DNA from: Colius striatus
Taxonomy: Eukaryota; Chordata; Aves; Coliiformes; Coliidae
Assembly: GCF_028858725.1 (NCBI RefSeq)
Contig: NC_084761.1
Coordinates: 21,234,501 to 21,298,500, forward strand
Direction: 5' to 3'
Length of the DNA: 64,000 nucleotides
In this document: in pieces, positions 47,051 through 59,100 of the stretch
How the letters are laid out: each line of letters opens with the position of its first letter
Position numbering within the stretch: the first letter of the stretch is position 1
Notes under the pieces: generated by a model
The model's database searches: none
Seen by the model: only the letters and a program-made list of their open reading frames with translations
Told to the model about the DNA's origin: nothing
Translations under genes and position numbers: made by a program

Positions 47051-50000
47051 GCTTTGCATCTTCCAGCGTGACCGTTTTTCTGAGGATGTGGTAGCCGGGA
47101 GTTTTTTACATCCATGTTGAGAAAGACAAAGGATTTCCCCTTTGTAAAGAGGAAAGGGAAAAAAACCCGCAAACCGTAAACCCACACAAACTAACAGATG
47201 CTGTTCCCCAAAAAGAAAGAAAGAAAGGTCTCTCCCGCATTGAGCTTGAAGAAACGTGAATGAAAGCAAGTCCACCGTGACAAGACTGAATGCACTTTTG
47301 TGTGTCGTCAGCCGGGGGAGGGAGAGAGACTTGACCGACTTCCCGGTAACTTTTTCAGTGCTTGCAAGTAAAACAGATGTTGCCCATGAGTGGAGGACTT
47401 CAGTGTGTCTCCTTCTCATAATAAGAAAGTAGTCTGTGTTCAAGATGTGACCAGGAGGAGACAGAAAGATTAATTCTTTCTGCATTTATGATGTGCTTAT
47501 GGATCTGCAGGGCTATATGGTTCCTCTGATGTGGCAAAACAAATGTATGAAGCTAGAGTTAATGATGTTACTGGAGGTGGGGAAGTTGTGCTACTAAGCA
47601 AAATAAGAGCTGGTGTTTGTTAACAGAATAGCTATAAATTATACCAGCTATTTGTAAAGCTTCTTCTGAAATGATTCCTTGATCTTAAGGTCTAAAGCAC
47701 GCTTGGAAATTGATGTCTTTCAGTGTAAGAAGATGCATTGAAATCACCGCTTCAGCTGGTTTTTAGGGCAGGCTGAAGGGTATGACCAAACAGAGCTGTT
47801 TGCTTTGTGTAGAGTAGCAACTTCCCAACATGAATTGGCTCGGGAACACGGCTTATTGTGAGACATGATTACTGTTGGTTCTCCTGTATGTGTTTTGCTT
47901 TGTTTTTCTTTCACTATATGAAGCTGATGCTGCTATGCAGCCTCTCAATTCTTTGGTTAAAGTCCAAGAGCACTCTCCAAACACCATGCACAGAGGGTTT
48001 CATGCCAGTTAAACTAAATTGATGTTCATCTGCCACCGAGTCCGGTCCAGTGGGACTGACTGTGGAATAAAGCATCCTTCAGTGTGAGAAGCATGTGTGT
48101 GCAGGAGAGGGAAGGATGTGGGCAATCAGCTCCCTTGTCAGCAGCTGGTGGGCAGACTGTTCATCCTGCAGAATCAGTGCTTTTTGGGGAAGAGAATTGC
48201 CTTATCTTGGGATGATAAGAGAAGAAAGGACGGTGGGATGGTAATCAGTAGATATTGAAGGCGTTTCATCTTTTACTTTCTTATCTAATCCTCGCTGCTA
48301 CTGCTTTGCATGCTGCTGTTGTGTTGCTGGGGGGTGGTAGGGAATTTGAAGAAGTAAAGCAGGGCAAGGCTGATGAACTTTTCCCTTTGAGGCTTTCAAT
48401 ATAATAATCATATTTTACGAGGGTCCTGGGTGGTATGGGTCTTGTTGGATGGAGCATAGGAGTAGAATTAAGGGAAGGTGGAAAGAAAAGGAATGAAACA
48501 GAAAGCGAGTCAGTTTGGCTTAAAACTGTGATAACATTCCTGAGTCACAACCTTTTACATCCTGGCAGGGTATGACATTATGTTAATTGTAAAAGCATGC
48601 ATAAAAAAATAACTTCAGCAAACTGCTCTGAAGTGTCTGTGTTTAATTGTAGCCGAGCAGGGTGTGTTTTGTTAGGATGGGCGGCTTTCATTTTAAGGCC
48701 CTTATCCCACAGATGTGAGGACACATGTGTAATGCACTGCCTGTAATTTCATTTGACTTAATAGAGACTGATTTTGGTATGTAAATGTAAAGGCATGCAT
48801 AAGCAAAGCTTTGGCAGGATTGGTGCTGGGAGCTGCCGTGGGACCTCTCAGCTGATGAAAGCCATGCATATGATTAAACATACATCAGAGTGGGAGGGTG
48901 CATATGGTCATCTGGGCTCAGTGTGAGATAAGCCACTTGCAGTCTGGAAACTGTTGAGATGCATGAGATAGGGGACCCCCTTCCTCCTCCTGGGTTAATT
49001 CCCAGCATCTTGACCAGTTCTGGATGGTTTCTCAGTATTTCAGAGCCTGGAGGAGGGCTCTGGCCTCCCACTCTTCATTTGTTTATCCTAAGTGTTTACA
49101 GAATCACAGCTTGGTCTAGTTAAAGGAACAAAGCTAACATTTACACTCATATATATATGCTAATGTATGTTTCTCTCCAAGTCAAACAGAAACTGATGGC
49201 AAATGAAGCTGGAACACAAATTTTACATGGGAACTGTGAAAAATGTTATCTGAGAGATTAAAGCAGCACAGTGTATTCTTCCATCTGTTTAAAATACGTG
49301 ATAACAAGAGACTGCCAGTTTCCATGGAGGGCAGGGAATGAGAGAGAGACAAGAAGGTGGAGCAGGGCTGATGGAGCTGAAGACTTGACATGCTTTGTCT
49401 TTCTCTGAGCAGCAGATGTATCGACACCCGCTGGAGTGAACAAGAGCTGTGGAGTAGCACCTTTGGGAAGCCACATCCATGTGTGGTGGGGAGTGGAGCA
49501 GGGCCGCCATGACTGCTGATTTTAGACTGTGAGATGAGTACTGAGGAAGGAGATACACCCTTGTCTCTGTGAGTGTTTCTGTGCTCTTGCTAGTTGAGCA
49601 TCTGGTTGTCTTCTCTAATGAAGGTGTGACTGGGTAGGAGAAGAGCTGTTGTGGATGGAGAGCAGAGACTGAGAGGTTGAGGGACAAAGCGAGTGGAGGA
49701 TGCTCCCTAGGGCAGGGAGCAGAGTGTGGTGTGCCAGGCACAGGTCAGCAGTGCCTTGGCTGCTTTTCAGGTTGTCACTTTCCAGGTTAAGTCAAGGCCG
49801 AGCTGTTCCTGCTGTTCAGTGTCCTCCAGGGAGCATCACGGGGCTGTGGACTCTCCTCCTGGTGACCATGGTGATGTTGCGGCCTTGGATGGCACTTCTG
49901 GGGCTGCTGAGATGGCCAGAGGCATGGGGTTTGGCTTACTTGCCTGCTTTCAGCTACAAAATATGGCTTTTTGAGCCTGTCCAGGCTCAGCTGCCTGTGC

Positions 50001-53000
50001 CAGGGAAGCAGGCCTGAGGGGCGTGCATAGCAGTGAACTTTAGTTTGTGAAGTCTTCGTTTCCTTTATTCACCTTAAGGCCTTGTTTGCAGTAGGAAATT
50101 CTTGCAGACAATTCTTGTTACTCCCATTGATGTTAACAATGGTGGGAACCTGCCTCCTCCTTGCTTTGCTTTTGATTTGTAGGGCAGTTATGTGTCCAGC
50201 CCACCATAAGCTCAGGGCCTCTTGCTTTTCCAGTGTGAAGTGAGCTGATCTGGAGTCAGGAGCTGATGGAGATACTTGGAAAATCCTTATTTTGTGAAGA
50301 TGAAATCATGGGGAATCAATTTTAGTGTCTGCGTAGGGCCTCTGAAATAGTGATGGAGATTGATTAAATAAGCAGCATGAATCTGAGAAGTAAAATATTT
50401 GCTCAGAGCTGAGGCATGCTTTATGTATTCCCTTCCCAGCCCTGCAGCTCCTGAGAGAGATGGCTTTACTGGCTGGCTACCTGCTCTGGGGCAGTTTGGG
50501 GGTTGTCACTTCTTTTGTGCCCTTGGTACACCTCCTCCTCTCGGAGAGCATGGGCATGAGACTGCCTAGGAGCTCCTGACTTGCTTTGCAGGAGAGATGC
50601 CATGGGGACAAGGTCTTCTGTTGGCTTGGAAAATGTTTCTACCTTGTCCAGCCTCTTTGTTGGCTTGGTTTGGCTCTAGGCTTATAAGCTACCGTGGCTC
50701 TTGCAGGAGAAAATGCTGAAGCAATTTCAGCTTAGAGCAGTTGGGTGCAACCAGGTGATTTAAAAGGAGGTTAAAAAAAGCCCCACGATAGTGCTTGCAG
50801 CTTTTTTTAGGTATAGTATCTAGCTGCCTTCACTTCCAGCTCTGTGATCAGCTCTCCAGCCTACTGTAGCAAGTGATGCGTAATAATGGTTCAGACAAAC
50901 ACCGCGGTGCTGTTAGCGTTCAGCATTAACACTGGAGAACACTCCACACCACAGACAGAAAACCAAGTTCAGGATCTTGCTGTCTTTGCTAAGAGCAGTG
51001 GTAACAAAAACTGAACCCCAAATGTTCTTCTTTCTCCCTGTATTATAAGTGCTGGTTTGCATGCTGCTGTGAGGCGTTCAGTGGGGCAGAAGTAAGAGAT
51101 GGCTTCTCTTGACCTGCTTCGTTACATCTGGATGCCTTTCCTGCTTCTCTGTGCCATGGTGCCTGGTTTAGACGTATGTGGCCCAGGATTAGCAGGAATC
51201 CCCAGCGTTGTTTTCATCCATGGTTTGGGCAGGTATGATTAATGCATGTGTAGGCAAGGCCATGGAGTGAGAGCTGTGGGAAGGAGAAGCTCCCTGTGGC
51301 TTTCCATTAGGAACACCCAAGCCTTCTGCCAGCTTCCTCCCTGTAGCTGCATTCTCTTTTTGTCTGATATAAGTGATGTCCGCTGTTGGCATGTAGTGTT
51401 ATTGCCATTTCACCAGTAGTACAATTATTTAGCTGAGCTCTGCAGTTTGTAAGTCTTGAGCTGTCTTTGAGACTCTTAGGCACTGCCTGTATTTCTAAAC
51501 TATGTTTAGAGGTGGCCAAGTAGCCTTAGGATCTGAGTTTGTAATTAGAGCTTTTGAAGTTGCTGAAAATATGGACGAGATTAATCTTTTACTTGCAGGC
51601 TTAGGGTTTTTATTTTCTTTAGTAGCATCCCACATAAGGTGATAGCAAAGAGCAGACTGCTCCTGTGGTTTTTTGGTTGGTTTGTTTGGTTTTTTCCATC
51701 TCAACTTATGGCTTCTTTAGATCTTTCTGTTATCTAATTGGATTTTCTGTTGCCATTTCTGCATCCCAGATTTATTTTCAGATGAGATCTAGCTGCTGGA
51801 AATATGTTATTGAAGTGCTGTAATTGCAGGTTCTTTCTTTACCAGATCTGATCATGAGTACTTGGCACAAACTAATAGAAAAAGACTTGTTTTAGAAACA
51901 TTTTGGTTTTGCCACCGATGCTGTCTAGTTTGCCAGTGGCTCCTGAGAACTGATTCCTGTGCACATTGGTAGTTCTAATATGAATTGTTTCTGGAAATCT
52001 GTGTGCACCTCATGTATTCCATTCAGAATATATACCTCTGAAATTATACCTCTGTCACATGATGGAAGTGGAGGGGGAGAAAAATGTTTTCAATCCTGAT
52101 AAGGATCTTCAAAAATGATTTGCAGGACTGTTTGGGGCTGTCTGTGGATCTGAAGGTGTTCTGTGAGGTCTGGGTGCTTTGCTGGAGGGTTAATTAGGGG
52201 CAAAGTCAAGTACGATGTGTCCTGTAAGAGGCTCTACAGAATCTATTTGCCAGATGTGTTGAATGCACCAAGTATGCAGAATGCTTTGCTTAAGCGTGTT
52301 AACGTGGCTTGAATTAAGTTTCTGTCACTCAGCTGATGGCAGCCTCTGGTTTTGACTGTAAAGAAAATTAAGGTGAGAGAAGGGCAGATTTGGTAGAGAG
52401 CTCGTGTGGCTTGTTCAGTGGCAGCACCAGCTTCTATTTTCCCCATCTGTGAGGCAGCACGGTGACTGATTGTCAGTGAAGTGCAGGAACGCAAACTGCA
52501 GAGGAGATTGAATGGCAAGTCTACTTTTATTCTTTCAGGTGGAGGTTCCCACTTGAAGCCACAGCCAAATCTTTGCATTTTGAAGCACACAAGTCAACTC
52601 CTTTCAGCCCCTGTCCTTCTCCAGTCTGAGTCAGCCTGGGAGCTTTTGGCAGCTTCCAGATGAATGAAGAACAGCAGGGTGATGGTCCTGGCTTGGTTTT
52701 TGGCTTTTTCAGGGACAAAATTTGGCAGGCAACAACCTGGCTTGGAAATAAGAAATTTGCAACCTTGAAAGGTGAAGGTTTCTGGTTACTGCTGACATTC
52801 ATTCTTGGCATCTCCCTACAATAACGTGGATTACCCTACATCCTCCAGATGTGTGTAGGAAATGTATAGGGCTGCCAATAAAGAGATTGTACGTAAATGT
52901 AGCTGGATTTTCCTTTTCTTGCTTCTTCATCTGATTAGAGATTTTTCTTTTCTCTGTTGTCTCCTTTTCTTTTAATTGGTAGAATTAAATTTCTTGGTTA

Positions 53001-53982
53001 TCTGGAGAATGAACTTAGAAACAGCATGGCTAGTGATACTTCATCAGTCTGGTTTTGTTCTGTTCCTAGTTTGTGATGTCAAGGCTGATATTTTCAGAAA
53101 TTGCTCAATTAAATAACTGGAAACTGTACTCATTTATTCTCAGGTTTAATGGCTAAAAGATTAGGTCCTCGCATTACAAGCAGGTATATTGCTAGCTGTA
53201 AATGCTAGCAGTGATTATAAGGCTTAACACAGCCATCTGGGACTGAACATATGCACAGTCCTCAAATCTTCATGTCAAGACCCCAAGAGGAGCAGGGATT
53301 TTGCTAGATCATCTGGTGACTTGGTCTAGTGGTAAATCGCATCGCTTCACCAACACCTCCTGCTTTTTATTTCCCCAAACCTATTTCACATCCAGACTGA
53401 GCTATGGCAGGTCTCATTGTGCCTTTTCTATCTCAGTCACTCAGAGTTCTGTGCTCTGAAGTCTTCTTGCCTGTTTGCAAGCACAGAGATCTAGACATGG
53501 TAGAGGGGCAAGTTTTTTTAGTTCCATGTCAGCAGTTTTATCTGTAAAGCTCTCCCTAGTTGTGGCCAGGTAACTTGACTTGCTGCTTCTGTTGTTTTTA
53601 ACAGAAGAAACAATGAATCGACAATATGATTTTGTTAGCTTACAGAATTAGAAGATGATGGTTTTTCATTACATTTGAAAATGGTTTTGTTCAATTCCTG
53701 TGTATTGTATGTAATTTGAAAAATCCTTATTGCTTTTAAATTAAGGCTTTTCTGCCAGAAGATGTCTTTTATCACAGAAAATGCCAACCTAGTCTCCTTC
53801 TGTTTCATCTGTCTCATTAATATTGAATACATGGCACTTTAATATGGCAGTCGAAGCAAAGCAGAGAATTTCAGCTAATATCTGACAACAGCAAGCTGAG
53901 ATTAAATGACATCCAAGTGCAATCTGCTATATATAAAGTAATTGGCATTTTCTAGGAGCGTTTGACCTAATTTATGGTGGTG

Positions 53983-53998
53983 TTTTTTTTTTTTTTTT
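53983..53998. repeat. Poly(T) run
   Basis: Sixteen consecutive T. The right flank shows no recognisable retrocopy body and no polyadenylation signal in reverse complement, so it is probably a simple repeat. Confidence 0.8.
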
Positions 53999-56093
53999 CC
54001 CTGCCCCCTCAAATCTGTCTTCAGAGGTTGGTTAGTCATCAGGATTTCTGAGTCTTTAGCCTGCTTTTAGAAAATACTTGGTGCCACTCAGTTCTCTGGA
54101 CAGCTGTGGGATGAGAGGAGCCAAGCATCTTTGGGGAGCAGCTCATTAGGGGTGTGAGGATGCTCCCTCGTTGGTCTCAAGGCTGACATGTGAGGTGTCC
54201 CCATAGGGACCCACCATGAGAAGGATCAGAGAGTGCTACCTTCACACCAGTCTCCACACCTGGAAGATGCGTTTCCACTGTGCTGGACCCATTTTGGAAG
54301 TCATGAAGTGAGTCTCTGGCCAGAGCCAGGAGCCTTCCTGCCTGGCTTTGAGTGAGCTCTTGTCAAGTGCTCATGTCTTCTACACCCGGCCCAGTCTTGT
54401 GGGGGAGAGGAGGGTTTGGTGACTGCAGCACAAGTCCCTAGTGCCCAGTAGAGGTGGAAAGTGGCCACCAGATCTGGTAGCAGCTTCATGATGGGGAGAA
54501 CCTGTATGCAAGTCTGTGCTTTGGCCCTGGGGCAACTCTTCAGCAAGGCAATGGTAAATCTTTCTTTGTAATTCAAAGCATTGGGAAAGGGAGCTAAAAG
54601 TTGAAAATATCTTCTTGAACAAGTGCCTTACCTTCTGGGATGCACAGTTGATGGTCACTGAGTAGTTAGAACTATTTAGTTTGGTTTCTGATATTTAATT
54701 GCCAGAAAGTAGTAGTGTCAGGGGTCCCTGGGTTTTGTCTTTCCAGGCAACTGAATATTCATTATGCTGGAAATCACTTTTGCTATTCAGTGTTTGGAGT
54801 TATGCAATTATTCATTATTAGACCATTAATTACAAGAGCCTCTTGAGATTAAGGCTTGTGTGGCTGGCATGATGCAAGTATTTCAGCTCCTAATTTGCTG
54901 TGTGGTCTTGGGCAGATACCTTCATTTTGGTATGCCTTTGTTTTTCCCATGTGCAAAGCAGACGATAATTCCCTTCCTTGTTTTGTGAGGTGCAAAGCTG
55001 TGGTCATAGCACAGCCATAGTCACTTTTGCAAACCTAGCCCTATTGCACCAAGTGTTGTGGCGTAGAAGCATTATGAGACTAATGCTTTTAATTAAAAAC
55101 ACCTATTCAAATGGGGTAATATGCAAGTTATGTTTTCAAGGAGATTTAGCAAGTAGTTTCAATGAGGAAGAAGGGTTTAAAAGTGAGCAGTGTGAGTAAC
55201 TCCACTGACCTTGTTTCTCTGAGTTTACGTAAATGCAGTTGAGGGCAATTTTCACTTAGAGCATTGCTAAGACATGGTGAGTTTCTCTGTTGTAGGCCAG
55301 AACCACTTAAACATCAAAGACAGAGTTGTTTTGGTTTTGTTGTTTAAACAAAAACATTATTTGCAATTGTAGTCTGAATATGTGACTACTGTCTGTTACC
55401 CAAGGCAGCTACATTTCCCTGGGGGTTTAGCCTCACCGGGAATGGAGCTCAAGAAAGCATTTTTCTATGGGATGTGCATTACTTGGTTTTCATATAACCT
55501 AAGGAAAGCAGTATTTTTTAATAGCCTCACCAAGCAACTTAAAGATTTCTTCCAGTGGGTTGAGACAGAAAGCTAAAAGTGTAAATCCAGGCAGGCTAGC
55601 AGTGCTACAGCTTATGTGCAGTGAAGGAACGTGTAAAGTTCACACAGGCTAAATAAAAACTAGCAAGATTTCTGGCACAAAATAGGTGATTGGTTGCTGT
55701 GTAAAATACACAGGAAGGAGTCCCAAGAGAAGAGCGTGTAGATGCTGTTTCCATCCAAGCTAACTGGAAATGGATCTTTTTCTCAGTGTGCTGCAATTGG
55801 AAGCTGTTGAGGGCAGGGAACCTGGTCTTTCTGGTTTGATGCAGTGCTTTGCAGAGGATGTCATGGCCTAGTGTCTTGAGTTCAGTGATGCTGAGTAGTA
55901 GGAAGAAGGATGGAGATGGCTTGTTGAGTGCCATCCTCGTGGCACTTCTATACAAGTAGGAAGACGGTGCAAGTCTGCTCTTGAGGTTTATGCTCCAGTT
56001 TGCACCCTTGGGGGCTACTCAGTGTATGAAGGAGATGTGAGTAAAGGATTGCTGTCCTGCCTGTGCTGGCCTGCCTGAGGACCAGGCTCTTGT

Positions 56094-56149
56094 GTTGTGT
56101 TGGTACTGGGGCATGCAGAGTGGTATACATGCCCCAGTACCAACACAGC
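56094..56149 (+). repeat. Perfect 20-base inverted repeat (hairpin)
   Basis: Arms 56096-56115 (tgtgttggtactggggcatg) and 56128-56147 are exact reverse complements across 20 bases with a 12-base spacer (56116-56127). In the + strand RNA a wobble pair (56095/56148) and a G-C pair (56094/56149) extend it to 22 pairs. It lies in the sense strand of SEPTIN11 intron 1. Function is unknown. Confidence 0.9.
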
Positions 56150-59100
56150 TCTTTTTCCTGCATAGCTGTGACAGGAAGGGAGGAAGAGTGGGGCATAAAC
56201 CTTCCTCTTTAGAAGCTTAACAAGTTCCTGGAGCAGTTATTTATCTGTCAGACCCCATCTGCTCTGGAGTCTAAACAACCCATGCAGTGCTGCTTGTGGC
56301 TTCGTGCGTTACTGCTTTGAGCAATACAGAAGTGAAGACTGCTGCACCTTCAGCCTTTGCAGCATTAATAAGGAATAGGCAGCAGCGGATCACTTGCTTT
56401 GATAGCTCTCATTAAATAGCTTGAGCCAAGGGCAAAAATGTGCATTACACGTGGGAATTTTGTCCCAGTTTTTTGAGAGACAGGTCTGCAGCACTTGCAG
56501 TTGTAGAGCATGTCAGAGCAGAGAGCTCCATCATCTGAACTGATCTTGCCTAGTCATCTGTAGGATAAGCTTGCTCAGAGCAGGTTGAATTTGCCTTTGG
56601 GTATATTTGTCCTTCTGAATCCTTAGATTTGGCTCCATAAATTTGTGATAGGATCTACCTGCTCTGTTGGGTCTTCAAAGCCTTGCTGCTGCAGAGAGAT
56701 GAAGCACAGGACAGCAGGGCCTGCTCATTTGGCAGCACCCCTGCACATCTGTCACAGTCGTTCTTGCTCTGCAGATGGCTCATGCTAGACTGTTACGGCG
56801 TATGTGCTGACGTAGTTACTTGGCCAAGCTAAACGCTTCAGTGCTTTGCTTACAGAGGGATACCTGGTGTGCCCTGCTGCCTATCCTGGTGCTTCCAGGA
56901 AAAAAAGGGAATTGAGAATGAGCCTAGAAAATGGGATCTAGTATGGGCAGCCTATGACCTGTGTGGATGGCTAGCTAGTGGGACTGTGTGCTGGCTCGAC
57001 AGTCTGTCTTTGCAAATCTGGCTGCAGGAGAGCAGCCTGTCAGGAGTGGCCTCTGCTCTCCTGCTGGGGCAGTGGGATGAGAGGTGGCTGGTTTGCCTGG
57101 GCACTAAGTCACGCTTTTTTGGAGGAATACCTCTTAGGGGAAAAAGAATGAGAAATCTGAGTAATGTGAATAGACAAAGTTAGAACGTGAAGTAACTGCA
57201 GGAAACGCAGCTACTGGCAAATCCTCTTGTTCATTACTGTTATTTGGAGAAACAGCCTTGCAAAGTATTCCATTCTTCCTTTCCATAGCTGTCCTTGAGG
57301 TAGGTATTTCAACAAAGTGGAGTGCAACATGTATTATCTGTACTCATAAGGCTGCAAGACTTGGAATTCTACCACGTATGTGTTTAGCTTGACTGTTTTG
57401 GAGAAGTTTGAGCTGCTGGACTGTTCAGATGGGCAATATGGTAGAGAACTTACTCTGTTGGCTTTTGAGGTATATCCAGGAATAACACTGTAAACCTAGG
57501 TTTAATTTGACACTAGTTGGTTAGAAGCAGTTATATGGATTGCTACAGCACAAGTCTTGAGAGAAGGGCAGAGATTAAAAGTAAGTCTGTCTCTGACTGC
57601 TCTTGCTTTCCTTTAAAGCAGAAATATGACTGAGGTAGACAGTCACAGCAGAACGTGGTGGCCGACACTAATTCATCTGTAGGAGTGGATACTGGCTCTG
57701 GTTTGACCTTTCAGCAAGGCTCCACTGTCAGGTAATGGATGTTGCAGCAGTCTGTGTATGAAATAATTTATGGATTTGGAAGACCACAATGCCAGTGGGT
57801 GAATGCCAGGGATTTGCAAATCTCTGCCAATGGTCTCGTGAGCAGCAGCCTGCTGCTGGAAAAATAACATTGGATTAGCACAGGGTAATGTTTGGAAGTG
57901 TCACACTTAGCTCCTAAAGCCTGTCCCTTCTGCAGAGCAGAGTGAGGCTCCAGGCAGGATATTCTGAAGTAAGCAGAAATGCATTACATGTAAGTATTCT
58001 TCATGTGTCAAGCGAGAAGTGGGAAACAACACAGGGAGACATTTTTAGCTACCAGCCTTTCCCAAGCAGCCTTTGCAATAGCTCTGTCATTTGGGAAGAC
58101 AATTCCCTTGTTTCAAATACTGGCCTGTCTGGGCAAATGCCAGGTCACTTCATCAGACAGCTCCAAGGCAGCTCCGTACCATTACAGACTTGTTATGTGT
58201 CTCTGGAAGCTTGGTGTTGGGTCCCTTTGGTGCAGCTGAAGAAATGGAAGCCTTGTAGGAGCACTGAACTCGAGAGCCAGATGTGAACCCAGCAGCACTC
58301 CCCTGCCTGTTGCAGGCTTTTCAGCCTCCTGCTTTTAATTAAACTGTAGCGACGTTGCAAGCAGAGCTGGATCAAGATACTTAAAGTCAAAGGTCCAGCT
58401 CACAAAGACATTTGGGCAGCTTGGTATGTGGATGGGAAGTCTGTGACAAGGCATAGGGCAGGATCAGTGCCTGCCTCTCACTAATTGTGGATTATTTGCT
58501 CTCTGCTCATCTAGCTGCTCTGTGGCAGAGCTGAAAAGCACCGTGGAAGTCTGGCGTTTTCCCTTCATGTTTGTTTTGATAATAAAATGTACCCTCATTC
58601 CTGAGGAGCACCCTATATGATAGCTACATCTTTGCAAGCCCTCGGAGCATCTCATTCTTTCTTTGCAAAAGTTCATGTGCACCACTGTGACAGTTGCTTT
58701 TAGAATAATTACAGAAAGCTGTAGGGAGACTTGGTGTAGTCAATGCCTCTATGCTGTAGTTTTGCCTCCAGAAGGGCCACACAACAGCAGTGCTTGCATC
58801 TGAGCAGCTGGAGTGGATGCCTTCTGCAGGGGTGTCTTGATGGCCTTAGAGCCCAGGAATACTTTGTGGTTCATCGTCAGAGCTACTCAATGGAGGAGGC
58901 ACAGCCTTCAGACGAGAGGGTGAAACTCCTGTGTCAGGTTTGTTTCAGGAGATGGGTTCCATCAGATATGGAAACTCCTCTAAGACCTGCAGGGGCTGGC
59001 AGGGTGTTACTCTCCAAGAGGGGCCACTTGGCAGTTTTGTAGCTCAGCCCATCATTGTCACCTGTAGGGAAAAGGCCAGCAGAGTGGTGCCCACTGGGGC

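Noticed and set aside
46045-47120. Long plus-strand frames through the SEPTIN11 first exon
   Set aside because: Read-through of the donor at 46434 into intron in GC-rich DNA. The nine-codon exon explains the conserved part.
45864-47187. Long minus-strand open frames (356 and 279 codons) in the SEPTIN11 CpG island
   Set aside because: They are Pro/Arg/Ala-rich products of GC composition, overlap the SEPTIN11 first exon and match no family.
47213-47226. GAAA-type repeat
   Set aside because: Three short units; ordinary low-complexity sequence.
53983-54100. Retrocopy with poly(A) tail on the minus strand
   Set aside because: Only the T run is present; no signal or recognisable body follows.
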